From the NCBI RefSeq assembly GCF_047425875.1, contig NZ_CP179727.1:868001-932000 (forward strand): a stretch of DNA of 64,000 nucleotides. The letters run 5' to 3'. Below the pieces are notes generated by a model. That model did no database searches, was not told where the DNA came from, and was given only the letters and a program-made list of their open reading frames with translations. The translations under genes were made by a program, and so were the position numbers. Source of the DNA: Macrococcoides animalis. Lineage in GTDB: Bacteria; Bacillota; Bacilli; Staphylococcales; Staphylococcaceae. Positions 50,570 through 59,246 of this stretch are shown here, piece after piece. Each line of letters starts with the position of its first letter. Positions within the stretch are counted from its first letter, which is position 1.

Positions 50570-51115
50570 TCATTTAAAATTCTCTTTCAGTAAACTATAA
50601 CGATTCATATCTCGGAATTCACCGTACAATACAACATCTTGTTTATCCACTCCAACGAATTCGAATCCTGCTTTTTCTGCGACTTTATTACTACCAATAT
50701 TATCAACATCTGCACTAATCGATAACTTATTTAATCCTAGTTGATTAAATGTAAAGTCACATAGTGCAATCACAGCTTTGGTCATAATCCCTTGTCCATT
50801 TATATCTGCTTTCAACCAATAACCTATTTCTGCTTTTTTAAATCCTTGATTGATTGCATGTAAATCTAATGTCCCTGATATTTCACCATCCACAAAAATT
50901 AAAAATAATCGACCCGTTCCCTGTGCTTGTTCACTTAACATTTTCTTAATAAAAGCTGTTTCATGTGCTGGTTCTTTAATATCGTCAATAAAAGTAAGAA
51001 ATTCTCTTAAGTGCGTTCTATTTCGATCAATCACATGATATAAATCTTCACCTAGCAATATTTCTGCTTGCACTAGTTCAATGCGTTCGTCTACTTTAAT
51101 TGATAGTCTGTTCAT
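50570..51115 (-). CDS. GNAT-family N-acetyltransferase (RimJ/RimL-like)
   Basis: 181 residues. The motif KAEIGYWLKADINGQGIMTK contains the acetyl-CoA loop (GQGIMTKA), followed by LGLNKLSISADVDNIGSNKV and AEKAGFEFVG, typical of the RimL/YdaF branch that acetylates ribosomal-protein-like N-termini or small amines. Monocistronic with terminator at 51189. Confidence 0.85.
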   Translation of the reverse strand: MNRLSIKVDERIELVQAEILLGEDLYHVIDRNRTHLREFLTFIDDIKEPAHETAFIKKMLSEQAQGTGRLFLIFVDGEISGTLDLHAINQGFKKAEIGYWLKADINGQGIMTKAVIALCDFTFNQLGLNKLSISADVDNIGSNKVAEKAGFEFVGVDKQDVVLYGEFRDMNRYSLLKENFK

Positions 51116-51188
51116 GATTGTCCCTCATTTCAATTCATTTTTTATTTTTATTAGATTAATAAATATCATATTTTTAGTCAACTAAAAT

Positions 51189-51210
51189 AAGGCTATCAGC
51201 TGATAGCCTT
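51189..51210. terminator. Palindromic terminator before the ABC operon end
   Basis: AAGGCTATCAGCTGATAGCCTT is a perfect palindrome with A/T runs on both flanks. Confidence 0.75.
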
Positions 51211-51214
51211 TTAT

Positions 51215-51961
51215 TTAGAATCCCATTTCTTCAAGCCAGTGTTTAAGTCTTTCCATTCGTTCTTCAACCACACCATTATCATAACTACCTAGTTTCAATT
51301 CATCATGTATTTGTCCATCTTTCAAATATATGATTCTTGTTGCTCTGACAGCGACCTGCGTATCATGTGTAACTAAAATAACTGTTGTCCCGTCATTATT
51401 AATCTGGTTCATGATATCCATTAATTCTATTGTTGCTTTTGAATTTAATGCTCCTGTCGGCTCGTCCCCTATAAGTAGTTTCGGTTGATTGATAAGTGCT
51501 CGACATATCGTTGCACGTTGTAGTTGACCACCAGAAACCTCATTTATATCATGATGTGCAATGTGAGTAATACCTGTCGCTTCCATCAATTGTTCTGCTC
51601 TTGCCTCAACATTGCTTAATGTATCACCCACATGTAAAGCAGGCAACATAATATTATCTTTCACATTTAAATCTTTTAATAGATTAGCTTGCTGAAAAAT
51701 AAAACCCATCGTCTTCAAACGAAAATCACTCAATTCTTCATCTGTCATGTTCGTGATATCTTGCCCAAGTATTTGGACGTTACCTTTTGAAAATTTATCC
51801 ATCCCACTCAAACAATAAAGTAACGTCGACTTACCTGATCCAGATTGCCCCATGATTGCAACCATTTCACCTTCATCAATTGTAAAGTTGATATCTGATA
51901 GTACTTCCGTATCACCAAAGCTTTTATACAAATGTTCAATACTAAGTAATGGATTCATCAT
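51215..51961 (-). CDS. ABC transporter ATP-binding protein (MacB/LolD-like)
   Basis: 248 residues. Walker A GQSGSGKST, Q-loop IFQQANLL, signature VSGGQLQR, Walker B LLIGDEPTGALN (the family usually has Asp after GAL; here Asn), switch His VTHDTQVA. Pairs with the FtsX-type permease 9 bp upstream, and both lie after the TetR gene. Export of peptides or lipoproteins, or drug resistance, is suggested by the TetR control. Confidence 0.9.
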   Translation of the reverse strand: MMNPLLSIEHLYKSFGDTEVLSDINFTIDEGEMVAIMGQSGSGKSTLLYCLSGMDKFSKGNVQILGQDITNMTDEELSDFRLKTMGFIFQQANLLKDLNVKDNIMLPALHVGDTLSNVEARAEQLMEATGITHIAHHDINEVSGGQLQRATICRALINQPKLLIGDEPTGALNSKATIELMDIMNQINNDGTTVILVTHDTQVAVRATRIIYLKDGQIHDELKLGSYDNGVVEERMERLKHWLEEMGF

Positions 51962-51970
51962 AGTAACCTC

Positions 51971-54289
51971 CTAAATTAGCTTTCTTTCCTTAACGAGTAA
52001 AATACGTGTCACGATCAATATGAGCAGTACCATGACGATTGGTAGCATTAAAAACTGTACATAAATGTTTGGAACGAGTTGAATAGATTTAATCCCTAAT
52101 CCAGCAAATTGTAAAAGCAGACTAATAAGCAAGCTACCAAAGAAATGAACAGCTAGTAATCCACCAATAATTCCCAAACTTACTGTAAATACTGATTGTA
52201 AACTCCAAATTTTAAATATTGATTGATATTTAAAACCCAGTGCCTTTAAGATGCTTGTTTCACGACTCTGCTCTGTCATTCTAAGTCGTAAGAATAAACT
52301 TGAAATAAGTGTATACATACATAAAGCTATAGTAGTAGTTGCCAATGTAACATTCCCGACCTGTTTAGCAATACTTCCCAATGTTTGATTAATTAAATCT
52401 TCCATGGGTGAAATTGTGACACCATTTGGAAACTTTTCTTGTAGAACATCTACTATACTGTTTACTTCATCAACATCTTTAGCAAATATCGAAAAACCAA
52501 ATTTAGAGGCTGTTGATTTAAACTGATAACTTGTTTTACTAGAGAATCCTCCACCTGTTACATCCTGGTATATACCGACGATTTTTAATATTACTGTGTC
52601 ATCATTATCCATAATCTTAATTTTATCTCCAACCGACTTCTCAAGTTCTTTCGCATTTAGATATGATATTGCAATCTCTCCATCATTTTCCGGCGCATTC
52701 CCACTCAAATATTTCAACCCAATACCTGGGGTTTTAGTCGACTCTACATCCATACTATACACATCTTTATCTTTGTTCTTCGTCTCCACTCTCACAATTT
52801 CACTCTGTTGAAATGATTTGATAGCATCGATTTTTGGTAAGGCTTTAAGTACTTGTCGATAATATTTTTGTGCATTCACCCCATCTGAAATTTCAATGAT
52901 TATATCATCTTTTGGATGCCCCATGTATGTGATAAAGTCTTTATCTTTTAAAGTGTTATAAAGTGAGAATGGCAAAGCAACCATCATTGTTGTTACTAAA
53001 CTTAATATAAATATAACCATCCATGATTTCTTATATCGATTCAGTCCGTTTCTAGCAAGTGAAAGTAGCACGTTATTACTTGTAAAAATAGATGTTTTCA
53101 GTTTATAGTTAGATTTTTTCCCAAATCCTTTTTCAGTTACAAGTGCATCTACAATAGTTAAACGATTGATGCGTTTCAATAGTTTTCTTACAAAGATAAC
53201 AATCATGAAATAAATGAGAACACTCGTTACAAGGAGTATTCCTAACGTAGAAATACGCGTAGGCTGCGTACCAAAAGTTTCACTAATATGTGTCATAAGT
53301 ATGGGTAACAATGCACGTGATAAAAGCATACTCAGTATAATCGCAATGCCACATATGACGCGATATTTATTTAAATATTGTTTACGGATTGCCTTATTAT
53401 TAAATCCAATGGCTTTAAGCGTCCCTATCATCTTTACATCTTCCTCTAAGTTTCCGAGTATGGCAAAGCGCATACTCACGAGTGCCACAATAAACATCAG
53501 CAAACTCATCATGCCTGTAATAAATACTAATAATAAATCAGATATACTACTCATCAAGAAAATCATTTGATGTGTGATTACAGGACCACCTTTTGGCATA
53601 TCACTCGCTGCATAATTCGTTTGGAACTGATTACTTTCTTTCGGATTCTTAAAATATGCTTCGACTATAAATTCAACTTCACCTATTTTCCCTACAAGTG
53701 CATCAAATTTATCGTCGCTTAATAGAATACGTGTACTCGATACCATTTCCGAATTCATCATACTATCTAATACAAACGTTTTTACTTTAAAGTGTTCTAA
53801 CTTATTTTCAACTTTAAGGTAAATCGTGTCTCCAATATTAATTTTGTATTTATTTTTAAGAAGTATGGGTATCCCAATTTCATTTGCTTTTAATCGCACA
53901 ACGTTATGATGCTTATCTAATAATAAATCTTTTTTGGGATTCTGTTTCGTTAGTGACAAATCAATTTGCGTATCACGCATGGATTGCACCGGCTTACCAA
54001 ATAGAATGTCTGTTCCATCAATTGCTATTGTTTTAACATTTTGATGATACGTAATATTTTGTTGTAAAGACATCCAGCGATTTACTTTTGATTCACTTAA
54101 CTCTCCCTTATGCATTTGTAAGAAGTGTGGTGGCTGAGCTTTATCATGAAAATGATGAATTGATTGAAAAGTTTCTGACATCAGCATGATAGAAAGACCT
54201 GCTGCCATAGAAGATACAAATATAAGTGCTCCGAGTGATAGATTAACAATTTTATTTTTAGTCAAAGATTTAATTAATAAATTTTTCAT
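51971..54289 (-). CDS. FtsX-type ABC transporter permease
   Basis: 772 residues from ATG 54289, after AAGGGTG; a GTG at 54298 is part of that ribosome-binding site. Four or more helices at the N-terminal and C-terminal halves with two FtsX cores (around SDLLLVFITGMMSLLMFIVA and TLATTTIALCMYTLISSLFL) and two extracellular MacB-PCD-like domains. Second gene of the TetR-permease-ATPase operon. Confidence 0.88.
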   Translation of the reverse strand: MKNLLIKSLTKNKIVNLSLGALIFVSSMAAGLSIMLMSETFQSIHHFHDKAQPPHFLQMHKGELSESKVNRWMSLQQNITYHQNVKTIAIDGTDILFGKPVQSMRDTQIDLSLTKQNPKKDLLLDKHHNVVRLKANEIGIPILLKNKYKINIGDTIYLKVENKLEHFKVKTFVLDSMMNSEMVSSTRILLSDDKFDALVGKIGEVEFIVEAYFKNPKESNQFQTNYAASDMPKGGPVITHQMIFLMSSISDLLLVFITGMMSLLMFIVALVSMRFAILGNLEEDVKMIGTLKAIGFNNKAIRKQYLNKYRVICGIAIILSMLLSRALLPILMTHISETFGTQPTRISTLGILLVTSVLIYFMIVIFVRKLLKRINRLTIVDALVTEKGFGKKSNYKLKTSIFTSNNVLLSLARNGLNRYKKSWMVIFILSLVTTMMVALPFSLYNTLKDKDFITYMGHPKDDIIIEISDGVNAQKYYRQVLKALPKIDAIKSFQQSEIVRVETKNKDKDVYSMDVESTKTPGIGLKYLSGNAPENDGEIAISYLNAKELEKSVGDKIKIMDNDDTVILKIVGIYQDVTGGGFSSKTSYQFKSTASKFGFSIFAKDVDEVNSIVDVLQEKFPNGVTISPMEDLINQTLGSIAKQVGNVTLATTTIALCMYTLISSLFLRLRMTEQSRETSILKALGFKYQSIFKIWSLQSVFTVSLGIIGGLLAVHFFGSLLISLLLQFAGLGIKSIQLVPNIYVQFLMLPIVMVLLILIVTRILLVKERKLI

Positions 54290-54314
54290 AGCGATCACCC
54301 TTATCGTTTGATTA

Positions 54315-54917
54315 CTACATTTTGCTTAAAAAGCGATTCGGTTCAATATTTAATAATTTTTCGAGTAAAAGAATTAATTCTTTCATGATATCAGCTGAAT
54401 CAATTGTTGCATCCTTAACATACAGCTCATCTGTAAGTGTAAAAGTTGCAGCCAAGAATATTTGGATATTAATCAAAGGTTTTTCGCATTGCCAAACATT
54501 CTCATTATTCCCCTCTTCAATCACTTGTGCAATGATTGGAGAGATACGTTCAATCATCTTATACATTAACTTTTGATGATACAAAATATTTGAGGGTTGA
54601 TGTAACGCATCTAAATTCTTTTCTTGTTGCATGTTCATTGCTTGCATTACATGCAGTAACTTATCATCTAAATCTATAAATTTTTCTTTTTGAACCTCCA
54701 ACATCCGTTCGATAAGTTGATTTACATTTAGCTCAATCACTGCATCTAGCACCTCAACTTTTGATTTAAAGTAATGATAGAAAGTCCCTTTTGCAATACC
54801 AACCGAATCAATAATACTATTCACTGTGCTTGAGTCATAACCTTTCGTTAAAAATAACGTTTCGGCTGCTTCTATAATCTCTAATTTTCGAACATCATGC
54901 TCTTTTACAATTCTCAT
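54315..54917 (-). CDS. TetR-family repressor
   Basis: 200 residues from ATG 54917, six bp after AAGGGGGTG. The N-terminal helix-turn-helix is KLEIIEAAETLFLTKGYDSS, then VNSIIDSVGIAKGTFYHYFKS, the canonical TetR signature. The C-terminal ligand domain is specific. First gene of the operon with the FtsX-type transporter. Palindromes at 54932-54944 (TGACCGACCGTCA) and 54965-54977 lie in the promoter, so it is probably autoregulated. Confidence 0.9.
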   Translation of the reverse strand: MRIVKEHDVRKLEIIEAAETLFLTKGYDSSTVNSIIDSVGIAKGTFYHYFKSKVEVLDAVIELNVNQLIERMLEVQKEKFIDLDDKLLHVMQAMNMQQEKNLDALHQPSNILYHQKLMYKMIERISPIIAQVIEEGNNENVWQCEKPLINIQIFLAATFTLTDELYVKDATIDSADIMKELILLLEKLLNIEPNRFLSKM

Positions 54918-54931
54918 GAATACCACCCCCT

Positions 54932-54977
54932 TGACCGACCGTCAGTCTATTCACTTATAATATAACACACCGTGTGT
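54932..54977. promoter_or_regulatory. TetR-type operator region
   Basis: TGACCGACCGTCA (54932-54944), with outer half-sites TGAC/GTCA, is typical of TetR operators (GACNGNCNGTC pattern). ACACACCGTGTGT (54965-54977) is a second perfect inverted repeat. The gene start is 15 bp away. Confidence 0.6.
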
Positions 54978-55010
54978 AAATTTATACTGATAATTATGGC
55001 AAAGTTACAA

Positions 55011-55038
55011 CAAAAAAAGCACCAACGAAAGTTGACGC
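55011..55038 (-). terminator. Terminator of the LytTR/DUF3021 operon
   Basis: On the minus strand GCGTCAAC-TTTC-GTTGGTGC (8-bp stem with two G-U wobbles) then T7. Confidence 0.7.
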
Positions 55039-55049
55039 GATTTATATCT

Positions 55050-55499
55050 TTAATTTTTTAATTTACTATTAATTTCATGAATCATTTTCTTATTATTTTG
55101 ATATGTGGCAAACCACATTGCAATGTAAATTACAATGAAAATTATTACGAAGCTTGCAATACTGCCCAGCTCTAGTGGGAACCAACCCGCAAGAATTGCA
55201 AGTGGTAAGAATAAAAGTAACATGAGCAAGAAATGTACTACAGTTTGTTTTGTAATACTCCAATCAGTATCTGTAAAAATCAAGTTGCCATAAGTGAATA
55301 GTACACCAATCAATGCCCAAATACCCACACATATCAACATGATAATCGGTTCATCAAATTTATCGTAATAAATTTTACCCATAAATGAATCTGGATACAG
55401 TGGTACATACTTACCATCTGCAAAAATCAGTGAAGTAATGATAGAGATCATAAGGCCAATGAACGCACCATTTTGAATTGCATAAATTAATTTTTTCAT
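55050..55499 (-). CDS. DUF3021 four-helix membrane protein
   Basis: 149 residues. Four hydrophobic helices (about 10-28, 50-70, 80-105, 112-132), with SFMGKIYYDKFDEPIIMLIC between 1 and 2. DUF3021 proteins are encoded with LytTR regulators in many Firmicutes and in streptococci inhibit them (HdrM/BrsM-type arrangement). Overlaps the LytTR gene by 4 bp, so synthesis is coupled. Confidence 0.85.
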   Translation of the reverse strand: MKKLIYAIQNGAFIGLMISIITSLIFADGKYVPLYPDSFMGKIYYDKFDEPIIMLICVGIWALIGVLFTYGNLIFTDTDWSITKQTVVHFLLMLLLFLPLAILAGWFPLELGSIASFVIIFIVIYIAMWFATYQNNKKMIHEINSKLKN

Positions 55500-55936
55500 A
55501 ATGACAATCGCTCCCTTATCGTTTTTAAATAACGTCTTGAGGCATAAGTGGTATTACCATTTTTCATTACGAGTTCCACCATCCCGTTTGCCTCTAATTT
55601 CAAGTGATGAATGTAATCTAAATTGATGATTTCTGACTTAGATATTCTTGCAAAAGTTGAACCAACAATCTCTTCAATTTGGTATAAACGCTGGTCTAGT
55701 TTGAGTGCATTGTTGTTCATTGTTATCGCATGAACCTGTTTATCTTCAACAATGAACTGGACAACCTCTTCTAAATCAATTGGATAAACGTTGTCGTTCA
55801 ACCTACCGTTTAACCTTGGACTATTGAAACGTTTCTCTGTATCTTGTAGGAAATCTGAAAGTACAGGTGTCATTTGTTTTGCTGAAATCGTGATTTTTTC
55901 TTCCGCTTCTGCATCGATGCTAATCTCTATTTTCAT
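55496..55936 (-). CDS. LytTR DNA-binding domain regulator
   Basis: 146 residues. Residues 45-146 form a LytTR domain: VEDKQVHAITMNNNALKLDQ, the LYQIEEIVGSTFARISKSEI core and the closing ASRRYLKTIRERL. There is no receiver domain; the N-terminal 45 residues are acidic. Family knowledge: stand-alone LytTR regulators paired with a membrane inhibitor self-activate their operon by direct repeats upstream. The direct repeats at 56001-56032 fit this. Confidence 0.88.
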   Translation of the reverse strand: MKIEISIDAEAEEKITISAKQMTPVLSDFLQDTEKRFNSPRLNGRLNDNVYPIDLEEVVQFIVEDKQVHAITMNNNALKLDQRLYQIEEIVGSTFARISKSEIINLDYIHHLKLEANGMVELVMKNGNTTYASRRYLKTIRERLSL

Positions 55937-56000
55937 TTCCTCACTCCCTCTCTACACTCTTATTAAAACATGATTAACAGCCTTTTCATATAGGATTGAG

Positions 56001-56032
56001 CTAAGTGGTCGTTTTATATAACTAAGTGGTTG
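56001..56032. promoter_or_regulatory. Direct repeats upstream of the LytTR gene
   Basis: CTAAGTGGTCG (56001-56011) and CTAAGTGGTTG (56022-56032), 21 bp apart, 65-96 bp upstream of the start. On the minus strand they read CCACTTAG. LytTR proteins bind direct repeats with two-turn spacing. Confidence 0.6.
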
Positions 56033-56049
56033 AAATATCAAGACGAAAT

Positions 56050-56074
56050 AAAAAATCACCCCATTGTGGAGTGA
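56050..56074 (-). terminator. Terminator of the 56144-57363 gene cluster
   Basis: TCACCCC (56056-56062), ATTGT, GGAGTGA (56068-56074) with T5 on the minus strand. The stem is 7 bp with one G-U wobble. Confidence 0.65.
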
Positions 56075-56143
56075 CTTGGATTTTGTTTTTGAGTGTAGTT
56101 AAGGAGTTTTGGACTCGTCTTGGATGCGCGCATTGCCGGTGAA

Positions 56144-56665
56144 TTATTCGTCGTTATGTCTACCCACCCAATAGGTATCATAAGTACCTTCATATTTTTT
56201 CTTCATTTCTTCAATAAACTTCGTATCATGACTGACAATATCAATTACATCCGATCTCACATAAATTATTTTATCTGAAGAATAGAATATAATAAATGAC
56301 TCTCTTTCATTCCCACAAATGACTTTCGTTATATATTTTATCAATGCTTTGAGCTCAATACCTTTTACAATTACATTGATGTAATCAACCTCTTCAGCAC
56401 CTTTATGAAATACTTCTTTCCAATTTGTAATTTTGAAATAACGACCTAAATTAGTTTTTTCGTTGTGAATATAATGACCTTCTATTACTTTCAATAGAAA
56501 TTCCATATTAAAATTGTCATTAGAATATATATCCGTAATAATTTGTTTTATTAAACTACCCTTCATCTTTTCATGACCAAAGCGAATTCTATGTTTATCT
56601 CTCAATTGAAAATATGGAGTCGGTTTATCGATACCAAAATAAATTTCTTTATCTTCTATTTTCAT
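56144..56665 (-). CDS. Hypothetical protein
   Basis: 173 residues. No signal or membrane segment. It opens MKIEDKEIYFGIDKPTPYFQ and has the segment KGIELKALIKYITKVICGNE in the middle. Overlaps the methyltransferase gene by 4 bp, so it was the last gene of that operon. I do not recognise the family. The upstream genes of this small operon are decayed, so its own expression may now be weak. Confidence 0.55.
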   Translation of the reverse strand: MKIEDKEIYFGIDKPTPYFQLRDKHRIRFGHEKMKGSLIKQIITDIYSNDNFNMEFLLKVIEGHYIHNEKTNLGRYFKITNWKEVFHKGAEEVDYINVIVKGIELKALIKYITKVICGNERESFIIFYSSDKIIYVRSDVIDIVSHDTKFIEEMKKKYEGTYDTYWVGRHNDE

Positions 56666-57363
56666 TTTATTCTCCTAATAATAAAAGTCATAGCATTCGT
56701 ACTTAAATTTACTTCCTTGTCTGCACGATTAATTCTGTAATTTAAAGATTTAATTTCTTCTTTAACAAATTCATAATGCCTAAATACATTATGTACTAAC
56801 TTCTGCATATCTTTTGTCGGCATGTTCACTTCAAACTGTGGTACTAGTAATTCCCCTGAATCCGTACCTTTTTCTTGAACTTCTGAATTAATGATAAGGC
56901 ACGCAACACCTTTTATTACGAGATGATTTCTTATTTCAGTTAAAACTAATTCAAAAGCCTTTTCATTATTGACATGTTCAAGTGTTGAAACGCCAATTAT
57001 TAAATCATAATCTTTATCTATACTGTAGTCTTCAATAGAAGATACTATTCCATTAATTTTATCTTGAACGCTATACACGTGAGCATTGTCGTCGAGTATT
57101 TCTATAGCTGATGGTAGTAAGTCAACACAATCAATAACTGTTCCTTTTAAAGATTGCTGCGCAATAGCTATAGCATTTCTACCCACTCCACTACCTAAAT
57201 CCAATATTTTCAATTGATTAGAGGCTTCTAGTAATTCAAATGCTTCCATTACATTTGCAACAGGCTTACTTATCCAACTACCCGGTTCATATAGCTTAGT
57301 CGATTTATAAAAAGTATCATGATACTCAATTTCTGCAGAACGAATTTTTTAAACCTTATTCAT
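56662..57363 (-). pseudogene. SAM-dependent methyltransferase disrupted by a nonsense codon at position 5
   Basis: Reading from ATG 57363 gives MNKV, then TAA at 57351-57349, then KIRSAEIEYHDTFYKSTKLY and the standard methyltransferase start EPGSWISKPVANVMEAFELL, followed by the SAM motif LKILDLGSGVGRNAIAIA. A TTA leucine is the likely ancestral codon, so one base change separates the two readings. A shorter frame can restart at ATG 57249 and would keep the SAM site (195 residues) but lose the N-terminal helix. A second degraded gene precedes it. Functional state uncertain. Confidence 0.7.
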
Positions 57364-57618
57364 CCATCAACAACCCTTTCTTCAAACAGGTCTCAATAAT
57401 TTCTTCTTCAAGTTCCTAAATTGCTGGAGCATCGTCTAGCATCTTAATCACTTTATTAACATCTAGAACTAATCAAATTGCATTGCAACAATTGTTGCTT
57501 GCCATGGGTGTTCTACACTGTTCTCATATCATCCATCTAGCGTGTCACTTTTCATTTGATTTGTTTTTAATTTTTCTATTTCACTAGCAAAGTGATATAC
57601 TTTTTGGATTGCATTCAT
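57356..57618 (-). pseudogene. Decayed small gene upstream of the methyltransferase
   Basis: From ATG 57618 the frame reads MNAIQKVYHFASEIEKLKTN, then QMKSDTLDG and a TGA stop (57531-57529). It continues in the same frame YENSVEHPWQATIVAMQF, shifts by one base, continues LVLDVNKVIKMLDDAPAI, hits TAG (57418-57416), and ends ELEEEIIETCLKKGLLMDE. So at least two nonsense codons and one frameshift lie in about 87 codons. The natural end overlaps the methyltransferase start (ATGAATAA), so they were one operon. Family not recognised. Confidence 0.65.
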
Positions 57619-57680
57619 GTCATTACTACCTATTTTCTAAAATTTAGAATTGTATGTATTATTACATTTTAATTTCACTA

Positions 57681-57709
57681 TTGTTTGTATTCACTTTCAA
57701 TGTTATCCT
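57681..57709 (+). promoter_or_regulatory. Probable promoter of tcyP
   Basis: TTGTTT (57681-57686), 17 bp, TATCCT (57704-57709). Short leader of about 28 bp to the start codon. Confidence 0.45.
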
Positions 57710-57743
57710 AAGGTACAAAAATATAAATGGAGGTATAAACTAG

Positions 57744-59138
57744 ATGGATAACTGGTTTATTTTTTTAAACGTCTTAATTCTTAGTATTCTCATAGGAATA
57801 CTTGTTTTCATGAACAGAAAGCACACCTCATTCTCAAAACGTGTTTTCACAGGTATGCTATTTGGTATTCTTTTAGGTGCAGCAATTCAATTAATCTACG
57901 GTACAAAATCAAAAGTTACTTTGGGTACACTCGATTGGTACAGTATTATTGGTAGTGGCTATGTTCAATTACTGATGCTGATTGTTGTTCCTCTTGTTAT
58001 GGTATCAATAATTCGCTCAATTATTAACCTAAACACTACAGATCAATTAGGAAAAATGGCAGGTTGGGTGATTGGTATCTTAATCACAACGACTTTAATC
58101 GCTGCAACAGTTGGTATTGCTTCTGCTTTATTATTTGATTTAAACGCAGAAGAAATTAGTATTGGTCAAGATGAAAAAATGCGTGGTACAGAAATCGAAG
58201 AAAAATTCGATACAATGGAACAAAAAACGATGCCACAACGTATTGTAAACTTTATTCCTAGTAACGTATTCATGGATATGACAGGTGCACGTCCAACTTC
58301 TACAATTGCTGTTGTTATCTTCTCATTCTTAGTAGGTATCGCAGTGCTAGGTGTTAGAAGAAAGCAACCAGAACAAGCTGCAATGTTTACAAGTATGGTT
58401 GATGCAGTGTTTGCTGTTGTCATGCGACTTGTAACGATTATTTTACGTTTAACGCCATATGGTGTATTAGCATTAATGGCAAATATGATTGCAAGTACCA
58501 ACTTCGCTGGTATTGTTGAACTTGGTAAATTTGTAGTCGCTTCATATGTAGCACTTATCTCAATGTTTATCATTCATTTAATCATTATCGCAGTGACAGG
58601 ACTCAGTCCAATGCAATACTTGAAGAAAGTATTCCCGACACTTGCATTTGCGTTTACATCACGTTCAAGTGCTGGTGCTATTCCATTAAATATTTCTACA
58701 CAAAAAAATGCATTAGGTGTTGATGATGCAACTGCCAATATGTCGGCATCATTCGGTGCGACTATGGGTCAAAACGGTTGTGCAGGTATTTATCCAGCGA
58801 TGCTCGCAGTGATGATTGCACCATCAGCTGGAATTAATCCTTTATCTCCTGAATTTATTATTCAATTAGCCATTATTACTGCTATCAGTTCGTTTGGTGT
58901 AGCGGGTGTCGGTGGCGGTGCAACATTTGCAGCTATCATAGTATTATCATCTATGGGGTTACCTATCGCTTTAGCAGGTGTATTAATTACTGTAGAACCA
59001 TTAATCGATATGGGACGTACTGCATTAAATGTTAACGGAAGTATGTTAGCAGGTACATTAACATCTAGAATTAATGGTACATTCAATAGAGATATTTTCA
59101 ATAACAGTCACGCCGTAGTAGAAAATACTGACGTATAA
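57744..59138 (+). CDS. tcyP: L-cystine uptake symporter TcyP
   Basis: 464 residues, dicarboxylate/amino-acid:cation symporter (DAACS) family. Helix-rich N-terminal half; the C-terminal half holds the SFGATMGQNGCAGIYPAM and FGVAGVGGGATFAAI reentrant-loop motifs. Very close in character to the TcyP of Bacillus and staphylococci (461 residues or so), which imports cystine. Ribosome-binding site AATGGAGG before ATG 57744. Own terminator at 59143. Cystine is the likely substrate; S-methylcysteine is also imported in Bacillus. Confidence 0.92.
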   Translation: MDNWFIFLNVLILSILIGILVFMNRKHTSFSKRVFTGMLFGILLGAAIQLIYGTKSKVTLGTLDWYSIIGSGYVQLLMLIVVPLVMVSIIRSIINLNTTDQLGKMAGWVIGILITTTLIAATVGIASALLFDLNAEEISIGQDEKMRGTEIEEKFDTMEQKTMPQRIVNFIPSNVFMDMTGARPTSTIAVVIFSFLVGIAVLGVRRKQPEQAAMFTSMVDAVFAVVMRLVTIILRLTPYGVLALMANMIASTNFAGIVELGKFVVASYVALISMFIIHLIIIAVTGLSPMQYLKKVFPTLAFAFTSRSSAGAIPLNISTQKNALGVDDATANMSASFGATMGQNGCAGIYPAMLAVMIAPSAGINPLSPEFIIQLAIITAISSFGVAGVGGGATFAAIIVLSSMGLPIALAGVLITVEPLIDMGRTALNVNGSMLAGTLTSRINGTFNRDIFNNSHAVVENTDV

Positions 59139-59142
59139 CGTG

Positions 59143-59180
59143 AACAGCAATCCATTTGTTTATCTGGATTGCTGTTTTTT
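59143..59180 (+). terminator. Terminator of tcyP
   Basis: AACAGCAATCCA (59143-59154), 10-nt loop, TGGATTGCTGTT (59165-59176), T6. Confidence 0.92.
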
Positions 59181-59246
59181 CTTTTATATTATATTTGATT
59201 TTGTTACGATGATAATAACTAAAATTTTACAGAAAGTTGGTTCATT

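Noticed and set aside
58166..58573. Minus-strand frame of 135 codons within tcyP
   Set aside because: Antisense to a strongly conserved transporter; no start signals.
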